A DNA stretch of 64,000 nucleotides from Cryptomeria japonica (taxonomy: Eukaryota; Streptophyta; Pinopsida; Cupressales; Cupressaceae). This document shows positions 23,100 to 34,428 of the stretch, piece after piece. The position numbers and the translations under genes are program-made. Below the pieces are notes generated by a model. It saw nothing but the letters and a program-made list of their open reading frames with translations. It had not been told where the DNA came from and did no database searches. Position 1 is the first letter of the stretch; each line of letters begins with the position of its first letter. The stretch is taken from positions 260,340,425 to 260,404,424 of the forward strand of contig NC_081415.1 of NCBI RefSeq assembly GCF_030272615.1, read 5' to 3'.

Positions 23100-26000
23100 T
23101 GATGTTGAGACTCCCTCTAAGAAAGGGCTTCATTCTCCACAACTCTAAGCTTGTCTTGAAAATGCACAAACTTCACTCTGGAGATAGGCTTGGTGAGAAT
23201 ATCAACCATCTGTTCATCAATGCAAATGTATCTCAATTGAATAACTTTACTCGATACCATATCTCTGATTTAATGGTATTTGATCTCAACATGTTTTGTT
23301 CTGTCACAGAACACTGGACTGACAGATAACTTTACATTGCTTTGATTTTCACAATGAATAACAATCAACTCCAATAATTGTCCAAAAAATCCCGCAAGGA
23401 GCTTTCAAAGCCACACTGCTTCTCGAGTTGCTACACATACTACAATGTATTATGCCATCGCTGTACTTAGTGCCAGTGAGGATTGCTTCCTGCCGCACCA
23501 AGAAATAATTGTAGACCCCAAGTTAAAGCAACATCCAGAGGTGCTCTTTCTACCGACTCAATTAGAATCAGAGTAGCCTTGTAGCTTTAGATCTACACTG
23601 GAAGAATATCTGAAACCATATCCAACTGTTCCACCCAAGTATCTCAAGATATGCTTAGCTGCAACTAGATGAATTTGCCTTGGTTCACACATGAATTGAC
23701 TGAGGGCACTCACTGCATAGTAAATGTCTGGTCTAGTATTGACTAGATACATCAAGGATCCAATCAATTGCTTGTACATGGTGGGATCTACCAGATCTGA
23801 ACTAGCGGCATACTCACTCAATTTTTTAAAATTTGTTTCCATTGGTGGACATAGATTTGCAATCTAACATCCCAAATCTCTTCAAGATATCTATGGTGTA
23901 TTTTCCTTGACTTAGAATAATCTCATTGGGTCTCTGCCACACCTCTAATCCCATAAAGTAATGCATAAGACCTAAATTGTTCATCTCAAATTCAAAAGCT
24001 AACCCCTTCTTGCATTTGACAATGAGATGATCTTCACCAGTAAGAAACAAGTCATCAACACAAAGAACCAATATTAGTCTCACCATTAATTACCTTGAAT
24101 TAGAAATTTGAATCTACATCATTCTTGGAGAACCCTAAACTCATCAAGTATCGATCAATCCTATCATACCAAGAACGAGGTGCTTGTTTAAGGCCATACA
24201 ATGCCTTTTGCAATCTACATACATGAGATTCCTTTCCTTGAATCACAAACCCATTTGGTTGTTTAATGTACACTTCTTCAATTACACCATTAAGGAATGC
24301 CATCTTTACGTCCATTTTGTGTAGCTACAAGAGCAAAGGTATCTTCATAATCTATTCCCTCTTTCTGAGAGAATCCTCTAGCCACAAATCTTGCTTTGTA
24401 CCTTTCAATGCTCCCGTCAACTACATGCTTGATCTTGAAAAGCCACTTGGAAGATACAACTGATTTCCCTTCTGGTCTAGGTACAACATCCCAAACATCA
24501 TTCTTGAGAATGGACTGATATTCCTCTGTCATTGCATCTTTCCACACTTGCTGAGTTGATGCCTCCTCAACATTGGAAAGTTCAAATTCGATGATGTGAC
24601 TCATTGATGCCACATAGCTTGGAAACTTTTGTGGTCTTTTTCTTTCTTTGAATGTGCCTCTAGGAGCTGCATACTTTTCTGCATCTTGCATAGTTTGTCT
24701 ATTCCATAGAGGTATTTTTCGACCTATAGCAATATCTCTTGGACCATTTGTAGGTTCCAAAGGCTCAACTAGACCAATAGCCTCTTCAGGTTCAATATAT
24801 TCCCTCTGAATCTCAGGAGTATGATCAATGTCTATGTCTTGAGGAGTCTCTTGGTCTTCATTATCTATTTCTATGTATGAACCTTTAGATCTTTTGAATG
24901 CAAAATTTCCTTCAAAAGAGACATCCATGTGGATCTCTATCTGTTTCTGTCTTGGAATATAAATCCTGTAGGCTTTTGAAGATTCACAATAACCCACAAA
25001 TATTTCTTTCTTGCCAGATGGTTCTAACTTAGATCTCTTATCTTTAGGCACGTGAATATAATAGGACAACCAAAGATTCTCAAAATACTAACCTCAAGTT
25101 TCACACCTATAAATGCTTCTTTAGGAGTCATACTTTCCAATATTCAACGAGGGCTCCGATTTTGAACATATACTACAGTTCTGGATGCTTCTGCCCAAAG
25201 AAAGGTTTGTAAGTCTTGATCATGGATCATAGCTTTGGTTGCCTCAACTATGGATCTATTCTTCCTTTCTGCAACTCCATTTTGTTGGGGATTGTAAGGA
25301 AGACAAAATTCCCTCTTATTCCCTGCCTCAATACATAAATTACAGAAGCTTCCAGAGGTGTATTCTGCTTCGTTATAAGATCTTAGAACGTCGATCCTTT
25401 TTCCTGACAAGTTTTCTACTTGAGCGTTGAATTCTTTGAATTTCTCAAGTATTTCTCATTTTTTAGTCTTCAAAAATTAAATCCTTTTCTTTCTAGAGTA
25501 GTCATTAATGAAGGTTACATAATACCAAACACCACTTAAGAATGTCATAGACATTGGACCACATAAATCATAATTAACAAGATCTAGAATACATTTTGAT
25601 CTACTTTCACTACTATGAAAAGGACCCTTAGTATTTTTACCCATTGCACATCCTTTGCAAGTATCATTATGTTCCTGATTGAGTTTCAGAAGGCCAGTAA
25701 CCATCTTCTCCATGGACGGAAGAGCTCTGAAGAGAAGATGAGCAAGTCTCCTATGCTATAGCTCATTTGAATTGATAGAATCATGCATCAATGATTGAGT
25801 TAGGCTAGTAGAAAGTCTATATAGACTCTCTTGGCGAACACCAATCACCTTAGCTATTTTAATGCTAGAGTTCTTTGGCCAAGCAAGAACTTTTACTTGT
25901 AAAAATGCAACTTGATATCCTTTGTCCTCCAAAGCTAAAATTGATACAAGGTTCCTCTTGATACCTGGTACAAAAAAGACATCACTTAGGTGAAGAGGGA

Positions 26001-26239
26001 TGCCGAAATCTAGATGTAGAGAGGTGGTTTTAACACCTTTCACTAAATAGCAAGCATCATCTCCAATTGTTACATTCAAGTTGGTTTCTCTTTCTACCAA
26101 GTTAGAAAGCTGGATATCCTGTAATGTGTCGTGAAGCACCACTATCAATCAACCAAGTGTTACTGTTGGTTGGGATATTTCTTGAAAGAGCTGAAATGAA
26201 TAGAAATCCACTTGAGTCATCTCTTGGTTCCTTCTGAGG
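23100..26239 (-). pseudogene. Element B pol: protease end, integrase, RT, RNase H
   Basis: On the minus strand the order is a protease tail, GAG-pre-integrase (HRRLAHL, CKGCAMGK), integrase core (LVNYDLCGP, then PQQNGVAERKNRS), RT (KWLFKIKHVVDGSIERYKA, KALYGLKQAPRSWYD, LCVDDLFLTG) and RNase H (LVNTRPDIYYAVSALSQFM, VDILTKPI near 23,190). Lesions: the second integrase Asp block reads RSYNEAEY where the family has an Asp-Asn pair. About 20 residues normally found before MDVKMAFLNG are missing at about 24,300, with a frame shift. Stops and frame changes also lie near 26,100, 25,440, 24,090 and 23,560. The RT Asp pair itself is present. Confidence 0.93.
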
Positions 26240-27066
26240 ATAGACATCATCCACATTTGTAGTAGAGGCATGTGATTTTGTTCTTGGAGGACAATCACTA
26301 GCATAGTGACCATATTTGTCACATTTGAAGCACTGAATATGGGAGAGATCCATCTTCTTCTTTGATTTAGGAGCAACATATAATTTCCTGTCTCTATTTC
26401 ATTTAAAATTTCTTTTTCTCCCTTCTCTTCTTTTTCTCTTTGAAGTTTGGGTAGCAAGAACATAATTGTCTTCATTGTGAGAGCTACAACCAATACCTCT
26501 TGTTGCCAACCTGGATTCTTCTTGAATGCAATCTGCTCCAAGATGATCAACCTTTGGCAATTTAGATCTTCCACTGATACTTTTGATGAAGGGATCCCAA
26601 GATTGTGGAAGACCATTTAAAGCCAACATAACTAGGTCTTTGTTTTCAACTGCATCTCCTATGGCACCTAGCTGATCCTTCAACTCGGTGATCTTCATGA
26701 AGAAGGAGATGATAGATTCTCCTTTAGCCATTTTAATGTGATGAAGCTATTGCCTCAATGCAAGAACTCTGCTGGTGTTGTTTATCTCATACATGCCTTG
26801 TAGAGTCTCCAACATGGCTTTGATCGTCTTCAACTTGGATTTAATAGGTATAAGGTGATCTGTTACAAAATCAATTAATATCTTCTTAGCCTTTATGCCA
26901 TTGTTTCTCCATTATGTTTTCTTATCCTCATTAGAAGGCTTGGGTATTTCTTTCTCAACAAATTTGAGAATATTGTTTTCTTCTAATGCAATTAGGACTC
27001 TAAACTTCCAAGAGGTGAAGTTAGAGGCACCATCAAGTCTATCTTCAACCTTGAGTCCGTTCACCA
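26240..27066 (-). pseudogene. Element B Gag with one zinc knuckle
   Basis: The likely start is ATG at 27,066 (MVNGLKVEDRLDGASNF). A Copia Gag domain follows, with blocks such as MAKGESIISFFMKITELKDQ and LVMLALNGLPQSWDPFIKS, then a Lys/Arg-rich linker and the knuckle CFKCDKYGHYASDC. The protease motif WLIDSGASRHITG follows in the same frame at about 26,165. The protein would form the virus-like particle. Stops interrupt it near 26,915, 26,750 and 26,400. Confidence 0.9.
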
Positions 27067-27157
27067 TTTTAGAGACTTGGATAAACTCCCTTAGATGAGA
27101 AGAGCAGATGATTTCTCTATTGCTTAAACAATTCTAATCACGATCTTGGTTAAACTT

Positions 27158-27169
27158 GCTCTGATACCA
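27158..27169 (-). promoter_or_regulatory. Element B primer-binding site
   Basis: The minus strand reads TGGTATCAGAGC immediately after the LTR end (TTAACA). It complements the 3' end of plant initiator tRNA-Met. Confidence 0.95.
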
Positions 27170-27947
27170 TGTTAACTTTATGGATCGGAATTAAAATTGC
27201 AGAGGTATAGAGAAATATCTCTGATATTACTTTTTTAATTTAGAATTATAACATAAGTATCTGAATATATATATCAATATCTTGAAGTTATCAATTAATT
27301 TCTTATGTGCTAGATATCTTCAATAAATAAATTGATTATTTATTCTTGCTCTCACAATATGTATATTTCAATATATATATTGCACTCAGAATATATATGT
27401 ATTGCAGGTTATATATATTGCACACAACATATAATTCTATCGTAGCCTTTACCTAATCACGTTTGGCAGACTAATCACCCTGATTGCAACATATAACCAC
27501 AAAGGTCTTCACGTAGCATATAAGAACAAATATCTTCACGCACAACAGTCTAGAATTCACACAAATATAATTTTATGTGTATCGCAATTATCTATGCACC
27601 AATATATCTCCTTCAATTACCTCGATCAAGGGATATATAAATACAAGTCAATGCCAATGAAATGACATGACTTTCAGTTCGGAAAGAACATGATCATAGA
27701 CAAGAGGTTGCAATCCATTTAGCAACTCGATAAGAATATTAACTTAATCGCATGAAATTAAGAATACTTAACAACTAGTTAACATATGAAGAAATCATAT
27801 TTTGTAAGACAACAACTAGGTTAACAAAGTGATGCTAACATGCAGTTGTAGAAATAATAATAGAGTTAACTAGGAATTAATAAAGCAATTATAATAACTA
27901 ATATAGCAGTCAAGGGAAAGATATCTCTTACTGATATATCATTAACA
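27170..27947 (-). repeat. Element B 5' LTR
   Basis: 778 bp. On the minus strand it runs from TGTTAATGATATATC at 27,947 to GTTAACA at 27,170. It lacks the 142-bp duplication of its partner and so shows the ancestral structure. Confidence 0.94.
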
Positions 27948-27952
27948 TCTTT

Positions 27953-29620
27953 CACAGTCCTAGGCTCATTAGTGTTAGTAACCAAATTATAGGCACAATT
28001 TGTATCCAACAATGAAAAACCATACCTATCAGGTTGTCTTCTCTCTCGTGTAGACCTCTTCAATGACTAAGGTGGAGGTTCTTGTTCTTCTTCTTGACCA
28101 GAACTATCAAAGATGCTTGAGCTCTCCTCACTTTCAGGTACACATGGAATTTGAAGTTCCTCCTTTTCTGGGGTTAGAGGAATTGGAACTTCTTCTTCCT
28201 CTTTCCCTATCTTTTCAGATTGCATATCAATTGAGGTGGTCTTCGTCTCACAAAAGATTACACTTATGCTGTACAATACCTTCTCAGTCACTGGATTCCA
28301 AAGCTTGTATCCTTTCACTTCCAAACTGTAGCCAATAAAGATACACTTAACAACTTTGTTATCCAACTTAGATCTATTTACATCAGGCACATAATCATAT
28401 GCCTCATAGCCAAAGACACAAATATGTCTCATAGAGAGCTTCTTACGAGACCATGCTTCCATAGGCGTTTTATCCACCAACACTGAAGTTGGAGATATAT
28501 TTTGTAAATAACATGCTGTAGACACAACCTCAACTTAGAACTTCTGCTCCAGACCAACACTACTCAACATGCTTCTCACCTTTTCCATTAACGTTCTATT
28601 CAACCTTTCAACATCTCCATTTTGTTGTGGAGTGTAAGGTGTGGTCTTATACCTTTTAATTCCACGGTATTTGCAATATTGATCAAATTCCGTTGAACAA
28701 AACTCACCACCATTATCATTCCTTAGGCATTTAATTTTCCTACTAGTCTAATTTTCAACCAAGGTTTTGAATTCCTTAAATCAACTGAACACTTCTGATT
28801 TATTTTTTAGAAAATACACAAATGCCCTTCTCGAATAATCATCTATAAAAGAAACATAATATCTAGATTTCGACAACAAAGGAACATTAACTGGACCAAA
28901 TACATCAAAGTGAATATAATCCAACAAACCAGAAGATTTATGAGGACTAGAATAGATTAAAAGACGGTGTTGCTTTCCATATATACAATGTTCACAAAAT
29001 TCAAATTCAAGGTTACAATCATCGAGCCCTTCAACAAGACTCTTATTTTTCAGAGCTTTTAAGCCCTTCTCTCTTATGTGACCAAGTCTATGATGCCAAA
29101 GAATTGTATTCCCATCAAGAAGTTTAACCTCCATTGAACTTGCAACGTTCTTCTTCCAGGCAACCTTGTTTGACTTTCCAGAGACATTGTTACATTGAAT
29201 AGATTGTGCATCGATCTTGAATAGAGTATTGATCCTTGCATCCTTAGCCAACACTATAGAGCCTCTAGTCATCTTACATCCACCACCTAAGAATAATAAT
29301 TGTACACCACCACCATTCAACTTACTAACAAAAGGAAAATAATGAGCCAGACTTGGTATGTGCATTACGCCATCAATTCCCTTCGTTCTTCCATCAGGAA
29401 CCATAATTTTGACTCTTCCTTGATCAACAATTTCAAGAGATGAATCACTAGCCAGGTAAACATTTCCACCATCATTCTCTTCATACTTGGAGAACCATTC
29501 TCTATGATATGTCATGTGGAAAGATGCACCAGAGCCGATCAACCAAACATTGTTAGCTGTCTGCATTGCCAATGCAACAATGAAGGCATCTGCATCGCTA
29601 TGAGAAGATTCAGTATCAGA
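27953..29620 (-). pseudogene. Element A protease and integrase
   Basis: Starting from the Gag side, the protease motif reads WLIGSGASFHMT at about 29,535-29,572. The catalytic Asp of DSGA is replaced by Gly. GAG-pre-integrase follows (LWHHRLGHIREKGLKALKN, CEHCIYGKQHR), then the integrase core with IHFDVFGPVN, LRNDNGGEFCS and PQQNGDVERLNRTL, so the DDE triad is present. The C-terminal integrase block contains LRHICVFGYEAYDYVP-like and VVKCIFIGYS sequence, then an acidic linker and RRQPDRYG before RT. In-frame stops lie near 28,780, 28,530 and 28,065. The reading frame is cut by element B at 27,947. Confidence 0.93.
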
Positions 29621-30410
29621 AGAGTTTTTATTTTTCTTCTTTTTCTCCTCTTTAAAATCCTTCTGGATATGGCTAGTCTGCCCACAATTCTAGCATTTCA
29701 CCTTGGAATTTTTCCAAGGAAACTTTGATCTCTCCTTTGATTTGGATTTTAGACTTCTTGTCCTTCTGTTTGCATTTCTCTTTTGATCTTTTTTGAACAA
29801 CAAGGGCCTCCTTGTCCATTTCAAAAGAATTTCTCCATGCTTCTTCTGAAAGCATCAAAGAAACCACATCCTCCATTTTGTAAGTGGTTGTTATACTCCT
29901 AATAGTCATCACCAAATGGTCCCATGTGTCCGACAAGGAACACAATAAAAGCATACAATGGTCCTCATTGCCAATCTTATCTCCAATAGAAGTTAACTGT
30001 GCAATGATCCCGTTGAAAGCATTTAAATGATCTACCACATATGTCCCTTCACTCATCTTCAAGGAGTATAACTTCTTCCTCAAGAACAACTTATTTACTA
30101 GAGACTTTCCCTAATAAATATCACCAAGTTTGTTCCACAAAGAAGTTGTTGTCTTCTCATGAACATTCAAGAGAATAGAATTCACAAGACATAATCTAAT
30201 CAGCCCTTTGGCCTTCCTATCTGAGAGATCCCAATCTTCTTGTTTCATGCCTGATGGTTTTGATCCAGACAATGCAATCCAGAGGTCTCTATCAACTAAC
30301 ATGTCTTCCATCTCGAGTTTCTATAACTCATAGTTGCTGCCATTGAATTTATCAGTGTCCACTCTTCCTAATGTGCTCGCTATCTCAGTCTACAATTTCA
30401 AACAAATATC
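29621..30410 (-). pseudogene. Element A Gag
   Basis: Minus-strand blocks DKFNGSNYEL, KLEMEDMLVDRDLWIAL, LVNSILLNVHEKTTTSLW and LRKKLYSLKMSEGTYVVDHL are the Copia Gag (UBN2-type) domain that forms the particle shell. A Lys-rich linker and a degenerate zinc knuckle follow at about 29,660-29,700; its first spacer contains a stop and its last Cys is replaced by Phe. Stops occur near 30,335, 30,112 and 29,690. The start codon is not clear. Element H encodes a clearly similar Gag. Confidence 0.88.
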
Positions 30411-30479
30411 TACAAAACTCCCATTGCAGAATTAACACCAAAAACCTATCCTACCCACAATGATAGCACAATTGGCTAG

Positions 30480-30491
30480 GCTCTGATACCA
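30480..30491 (-). promoter_or_regulatory. Element A primer-binding site
   Basis: The minus strand reads TGGTATCAGAGC one base after the LTR end, complementary to plant initiator tRNA-Met. Confidence 0.95.
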
Positions 30492-30492
30492 C

Positions 30493-31822
30493 TCTAAGGA
30501 AAGAAGAGTGCAGAAAACGCCTTCATAATGTTAATTTCTTAGATAAATAAAGCAAATGTGTATTTCATTTTAAATTATAACAACTTAAGATACATAATCA
30601 AGATAAACAAAGCAATATTAAAAACACAGTCACATAGATGTACTCTATATTTCACGTGGGAAGACCTTTATAGGTGAAAAACCCACACACCAAAACAATA
30701 TTTTGTATTACAGTAAAAACTATTTACATATAAGTGTACAAATTTTCGAGCTTTGATTTGGTCTCTGTTCAGGCATCAACAATTCAAAAGATTATGTCCA
30801 CAATAGGCTTTTCAATTCAACATTACAAAATTTTCAATCATCCAACATGACCAACTAACCTTCTCTTCAACTGTTTTCTAGACGTTTATATGTCTCTGTT
30901 GAAAACCAGTTCAATTCAATTATCACATCTCTGACTGTCGAACTTCCTCAGATTGTCAATAACATGCCATGTTGTCTCCAATGCTTCTTCTGAGTCATTC
31001 TAGTTTTCACCAATCATCTATACACAATTCAACAAGTCAATTGAAATTCGACCGTGGTCCCCACCTTTTTTGCTTTCGACTCAACTTATCATTGAAGTCA
31101 TTTTTGACATCAGTGCGGGATGGCTGGAAGGGCATGCCTCATGCTTCCCTAGTTAGCTCGCATAGGTCCTCGGGAACCCTTAGATTACCTATGGGGTGGG
31201 AGGGTAAGTAAAACTCCTTGTTTCCCTAATAGCCCGCAACATTTTCTTTTAACCACTAGTCACCATGCGGGGTGGCGGGGAGACCATCCCTTCACCCTTT
31301 GTCTTTATCCTGCTCTACCCTTGTCCTCTCTAGACACCCCTCGTGGGATGATGGGGAAGACAAGTTGTCTATCTTCCACTATCCTGCATGTCTTCTTATT
31401 GGGTTCTTAGTGTCACATGGGGTGGTGGGAGGAACTATCTCTTTTACCTTTGTCTTTACCCCACACCACTCTTGTGTTCTCGAGAGAACCCTTGTGGGGT
31501 GGCGGGAAAGACAAAGCAAACCATCTTTTTCTATCTCGCAAGTCCTCTTATTGGACCCTTAGAGTCCTGCAGAGTGGCAGGATGAAGACCAAGTCTCCTT
31601 CATCTCTCTATCCCGCGACCCTATTTGTCACGCCTAAGACACACTGCAGGGTTACACGGGAAGATCTAAACTTTGTTTCCCTCTAACTTGCAACACTTTG
31701 CACATTGCTTCACAGGCAGGTATATAACATGAAGGTTATTCACACCGAACATCTCATTTCAGAGACCAAGTGCCATCTGCTCGAGATTTCAATCAGTAAG
31801 TTTGAGACACCCATTCTCAACA
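30493..31822 (-). repeat. Element A 5' LTR
   Basis: 1,330 bp, partner of 12,828-14,165. On the minus strand it starts TGTTGAGAATGGGTGTC at 31,822. At its other end it has TTAGA where the partner has TTACA, a single change from the usual CA end. It carries the same GGGGTGGCGGG-type repeated modules at about 31,190-31,650. Confidence 0.93.
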
Positions 31823-31827
31823 CCATG

Positions 31828-33055
31828 AAGTGTCAGTGAGGACTATAAGAGGCAAGTGCAATTCTTGATAAAGATTGGACATAAGACACTAATATTTTAA
31901 TTTATGAAGTGATATTTTGCGTAGGAAACTTTGATATTTGGATTTTCTTTCAATACATCCCATTTAAAAGTAGGCTTGTCCTATCAAGTGAAAATGTTAG
32001 TGGAATTCAACACTTATAATATATAGTTTGTGCTTCTTTGGAAAGAATGTTATAGAGGCCCATGTCTATGTTAAGTGGAAAATCTAAAGGTTGCGCTTGT
32101 TACCACCTCGATTTATAACCTAGTGACATGAATTTAGTGTTGACCTATTGATATTGAAAGCGAAAGAACATAACATAACTTATAAATAAAAGAAAGGATT
32201 GTGTATTTAAAAGAAAATCAACTATCCTGGGTGACACCAAGAACTTTGTCGGGGCTATGGATGTTCGTCTGGTAGTAGAGCTATGTTCAATTGGAATCAT
32301 GGAGATGTTCTTGTTGTGGCTATGGATGCCTAACTGGTTGTAAGGTTCTATCTTGGTCTACTTAGAGGGTTTAACCTACTCATGTAGCTTAACATTAACA
32401 TTGCCTTTTCTTCCTTCACTCTTGAAAGGTAGCGAAAAGAATTCAAAGCATACACCAGAATAGATAAAGACTTCGTTTTCTATTTCAAGAGGTAATTTAG
32501 TAGTGTGGGTATCAAAAAAGAAGAGGTCTTTATCATTGTCAATCTTCCCAAGAATATCCTTTGATAATCTTCTTTCCTAGGCGACAATTTGTTGTGTTTT
32601 CACAACAATGCCCTAGTTTGGTCTAGGCAAAATTGGGACACCTATTTCTATTTTTGAATTGTCCTATGAGTGCTTTCCAATAATTTCAACCAATGGTGTA
32701 TCTTCGTGCTCCTTAAGTATTTAAGTCCTCATTACATTCACACCATCTTGGTGAGTGGCGCAACAACTACAAAGTAAAAACACAAAGTCTTGTGTGCTTG
32801 TAACCCCATGCCATGACACACATAGAGGCTACATGACACATTTTCACTCCTTGTGGAGAGGATGACAATTTGCAATATTAGGAATATGTGCAAGGTTGAC
32901 ACATGGCCTCCTATAGGGTGATGTTTGATTAGCTATTGAAATTGAGTGTCTTGTCTGACCTAGAGCTGTAATTGATTTAAATTTGATTAAAATAGAAATG
33001 TTAAGGCTCATCTTGACCCAATTACTATGCGGTGTGTGAATCATTCAAACATGAA
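31828..33055 (-). pseudogene. Unrecognised ORF interrupted by element A, upstream part; otherwise no gene
   Basis: On the minus strand about 60 codons from roughly 32,555 to 32,370 read like protein (DKDLFFFDTHTTKLPLEIEN, then EVFIYSGVCFEFFSLPFKS), followed by stop-broken blocks to about 31,960. With element A removed, this sequence continues toward the minus-strand block at 12,335-12,604. I recognise no family. The rest, especially 32,620-33,055, shows nothing that can be called. Confidence 0.3.
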
Positions 33056-34121
33056 GTAACTATAACTTGCCAAATCCATATACACTTGCATTTTGTGAAT
33101 AAACACTTGAGAGGTTTGTATGGAGTTTGCCAAGGATGCATTCTTGGTAAGCATCCCCAGGAGAAGTATGATAGAGGAAAAGCATGGAGAGCTACACAAA
33201 AATTGGAGTTGATACACTGTGACTTGGTAGGACCATCTCCACAATGATCTTTTAACAAGGCTAGATATGCATTGACATTCATGTATGGATTTTCTAGATT
33301 TTAAGGCTCTTGTAGAGAAACAATCTGGGAAATTCATCAAGATTCTGCGTACATATAATGTGAGTGAATATGTTAATAATTAGTTTGAAAATTTTGGTAC
33401 TTCAAAAGGTATATACATGCAACACACACTTTTATACAATCCTCAACAAAAAGGCGTAGCAGAGCACAAGAATAGGTCCTTGAAGGAGATGAACAATTGT
33501 GTGATTCACTCTAAGTCTTTGGCACCTCAGTATTGGGTAGATGCCATCAACTGTGCATGTTACATACAAAACGGAGTTCTTCACTAGGCTGTGAAAGGGG
33601 TTACTCCTTTTCAAAATTGGATTGGTTGTAAACTCACAATTAAGCACTTCAGAGTGTTTGGTTCTTTTGAATGGGCTGACATTCTAGTAGAGAAACACAA
33701 GGCTATGGATTCACAGAGTAAGCCTGTTGGGTATCCGGATGATGCCAAAGGGTGTAGACTTTTCCATCCAACCACTCACGAGTTGTTCATTGAGAGGAAT
33801 GTTCATTTTGAGGAGAGTTATTCCAGTTCTTCTCATACCACTTCTTCGTCCATTGTCACATTGAAGACATTGCATTGTGATGCTAGTTCTTTAGAGGATC
33901 TTAATCTTCTTAATATTGATAATGATTATTATTCCTCCACTTCAGATGACAACAGTGATGATGAGGATTCACTTTCCTCTCATAGTCATCAGTTAGAGGT
34001 TGATAATTCTCCCCTCAACTCTCTAGCCTTAGTGCTTGTTTGGGCTCGACAAAACATTGAGCTATCAGGTGATTGGGTAGGTGATCCATCAAATGTAGGA
34101 ACAACAATGCCAAAATTTTAG
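33056..34121 (+). pseudogene. Element E integrase
   Basis: Recognisable blocks are CQGCILGKHPQEKYDRGKAW with LELIHCDLVGP (zinc-finger end and first catalytic Asp), then LRTYNVSEYVNN where the family has the second Asp (here Tyr), then NPQQKGVAEHKNRS with the catalytic Glu. FRVFGSFEWADI and VGYPDDAKGCRLFHP follow, and a Ser/Asp-rich linker ends the region. Stops lie at 33,245 and near 33,300, 33,380 and 33,585. With one catalytic Asp gone and several stops, it cannot act. Confidence 0.88.
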
Positions 34122-34129
34122 GAAGCTCC

Positions 34130-34428
34130 ACATTTGTTCATTGCTTTAGCTTCCGATCCACAATCTTTTCGAGATGCTTTGGGTATTTCCGAGTGGGATG
34201 CTGCAATGCTGGAAGAGTTCAATTCCTTAGAAAGGAATCACATATAGGATTTAGTCCCTCTTCCTAAGGGAAGGAAACTTGTTTGATGCAAGTGGATTTG
34301 CCAATTTTTTTTGCAGTAAATGGTCCAGTTAATTAGTATAAGGCTTGCTTGGTAGCAAATGGATTCTCCGAAGCTCGCAGGATTGACTACTCAGAGACTT
34401 TTGTACTAGTTGGTAAGATGAGTTTCGA
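34130..34428 (+). pseudogene. Element E RT, N-terminal part
   Basis: The frame beginning APHLFIALASDPQSFRDALG and continuing through WDAAMLEEFNSLERN and DLVPLPKGRKLV is the start of Copia RT. Stops and a frame change follow near 34,245-34,330. The last five bases, TTCGA, are the duplicated target of insertion F. Confidence 0.85.

Larger units (their letters stand above)
21716..27947 (-). mobile_element. Copia LTR retrotransposon B, complete structure, inserted in A
   Basis: 6,232 bp with LTRs at 21,716-22,660 and 27,170-27,947, both bounded by the short inverted ends TGTTAA...TTAACA, and perfect TCTTT duplications outside. It reads on the minus strand with a primer site at 27,158-27,169, gag, protease, integrase, RT and RNase H. 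It interrupts element A just upstream of A's RT, about 20 bp from insertion C. The LTR copies differ visibly in many positions, so it is not young. Confidence 0.95.
12828..31822 (-). mobile_element. Copia LTR retrotransposon A, full length but split by three insertions
   Basis: The element has two LTRs (12,828-14,165 and 30,493-31,822), perfect 5-bp duplications CCATG outside them, an initiator-Met primer site at 30,480-30,491 and a polypurine tract at 14,166-14,178. It reads on the minus strand: 5' LTR, gag, protease, integrase, RT, RNase H, 3' LTR. Elements B, C and D lie inside its coding region, each with its own duplication. Subtracting them and one copy of each duplication leaves about 6.8 kb, a normal Copia length. 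The RT reading frame becomes continuous across the C insertion point when C is removed, which confirms the reconstruction. Confidence 0.95.
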
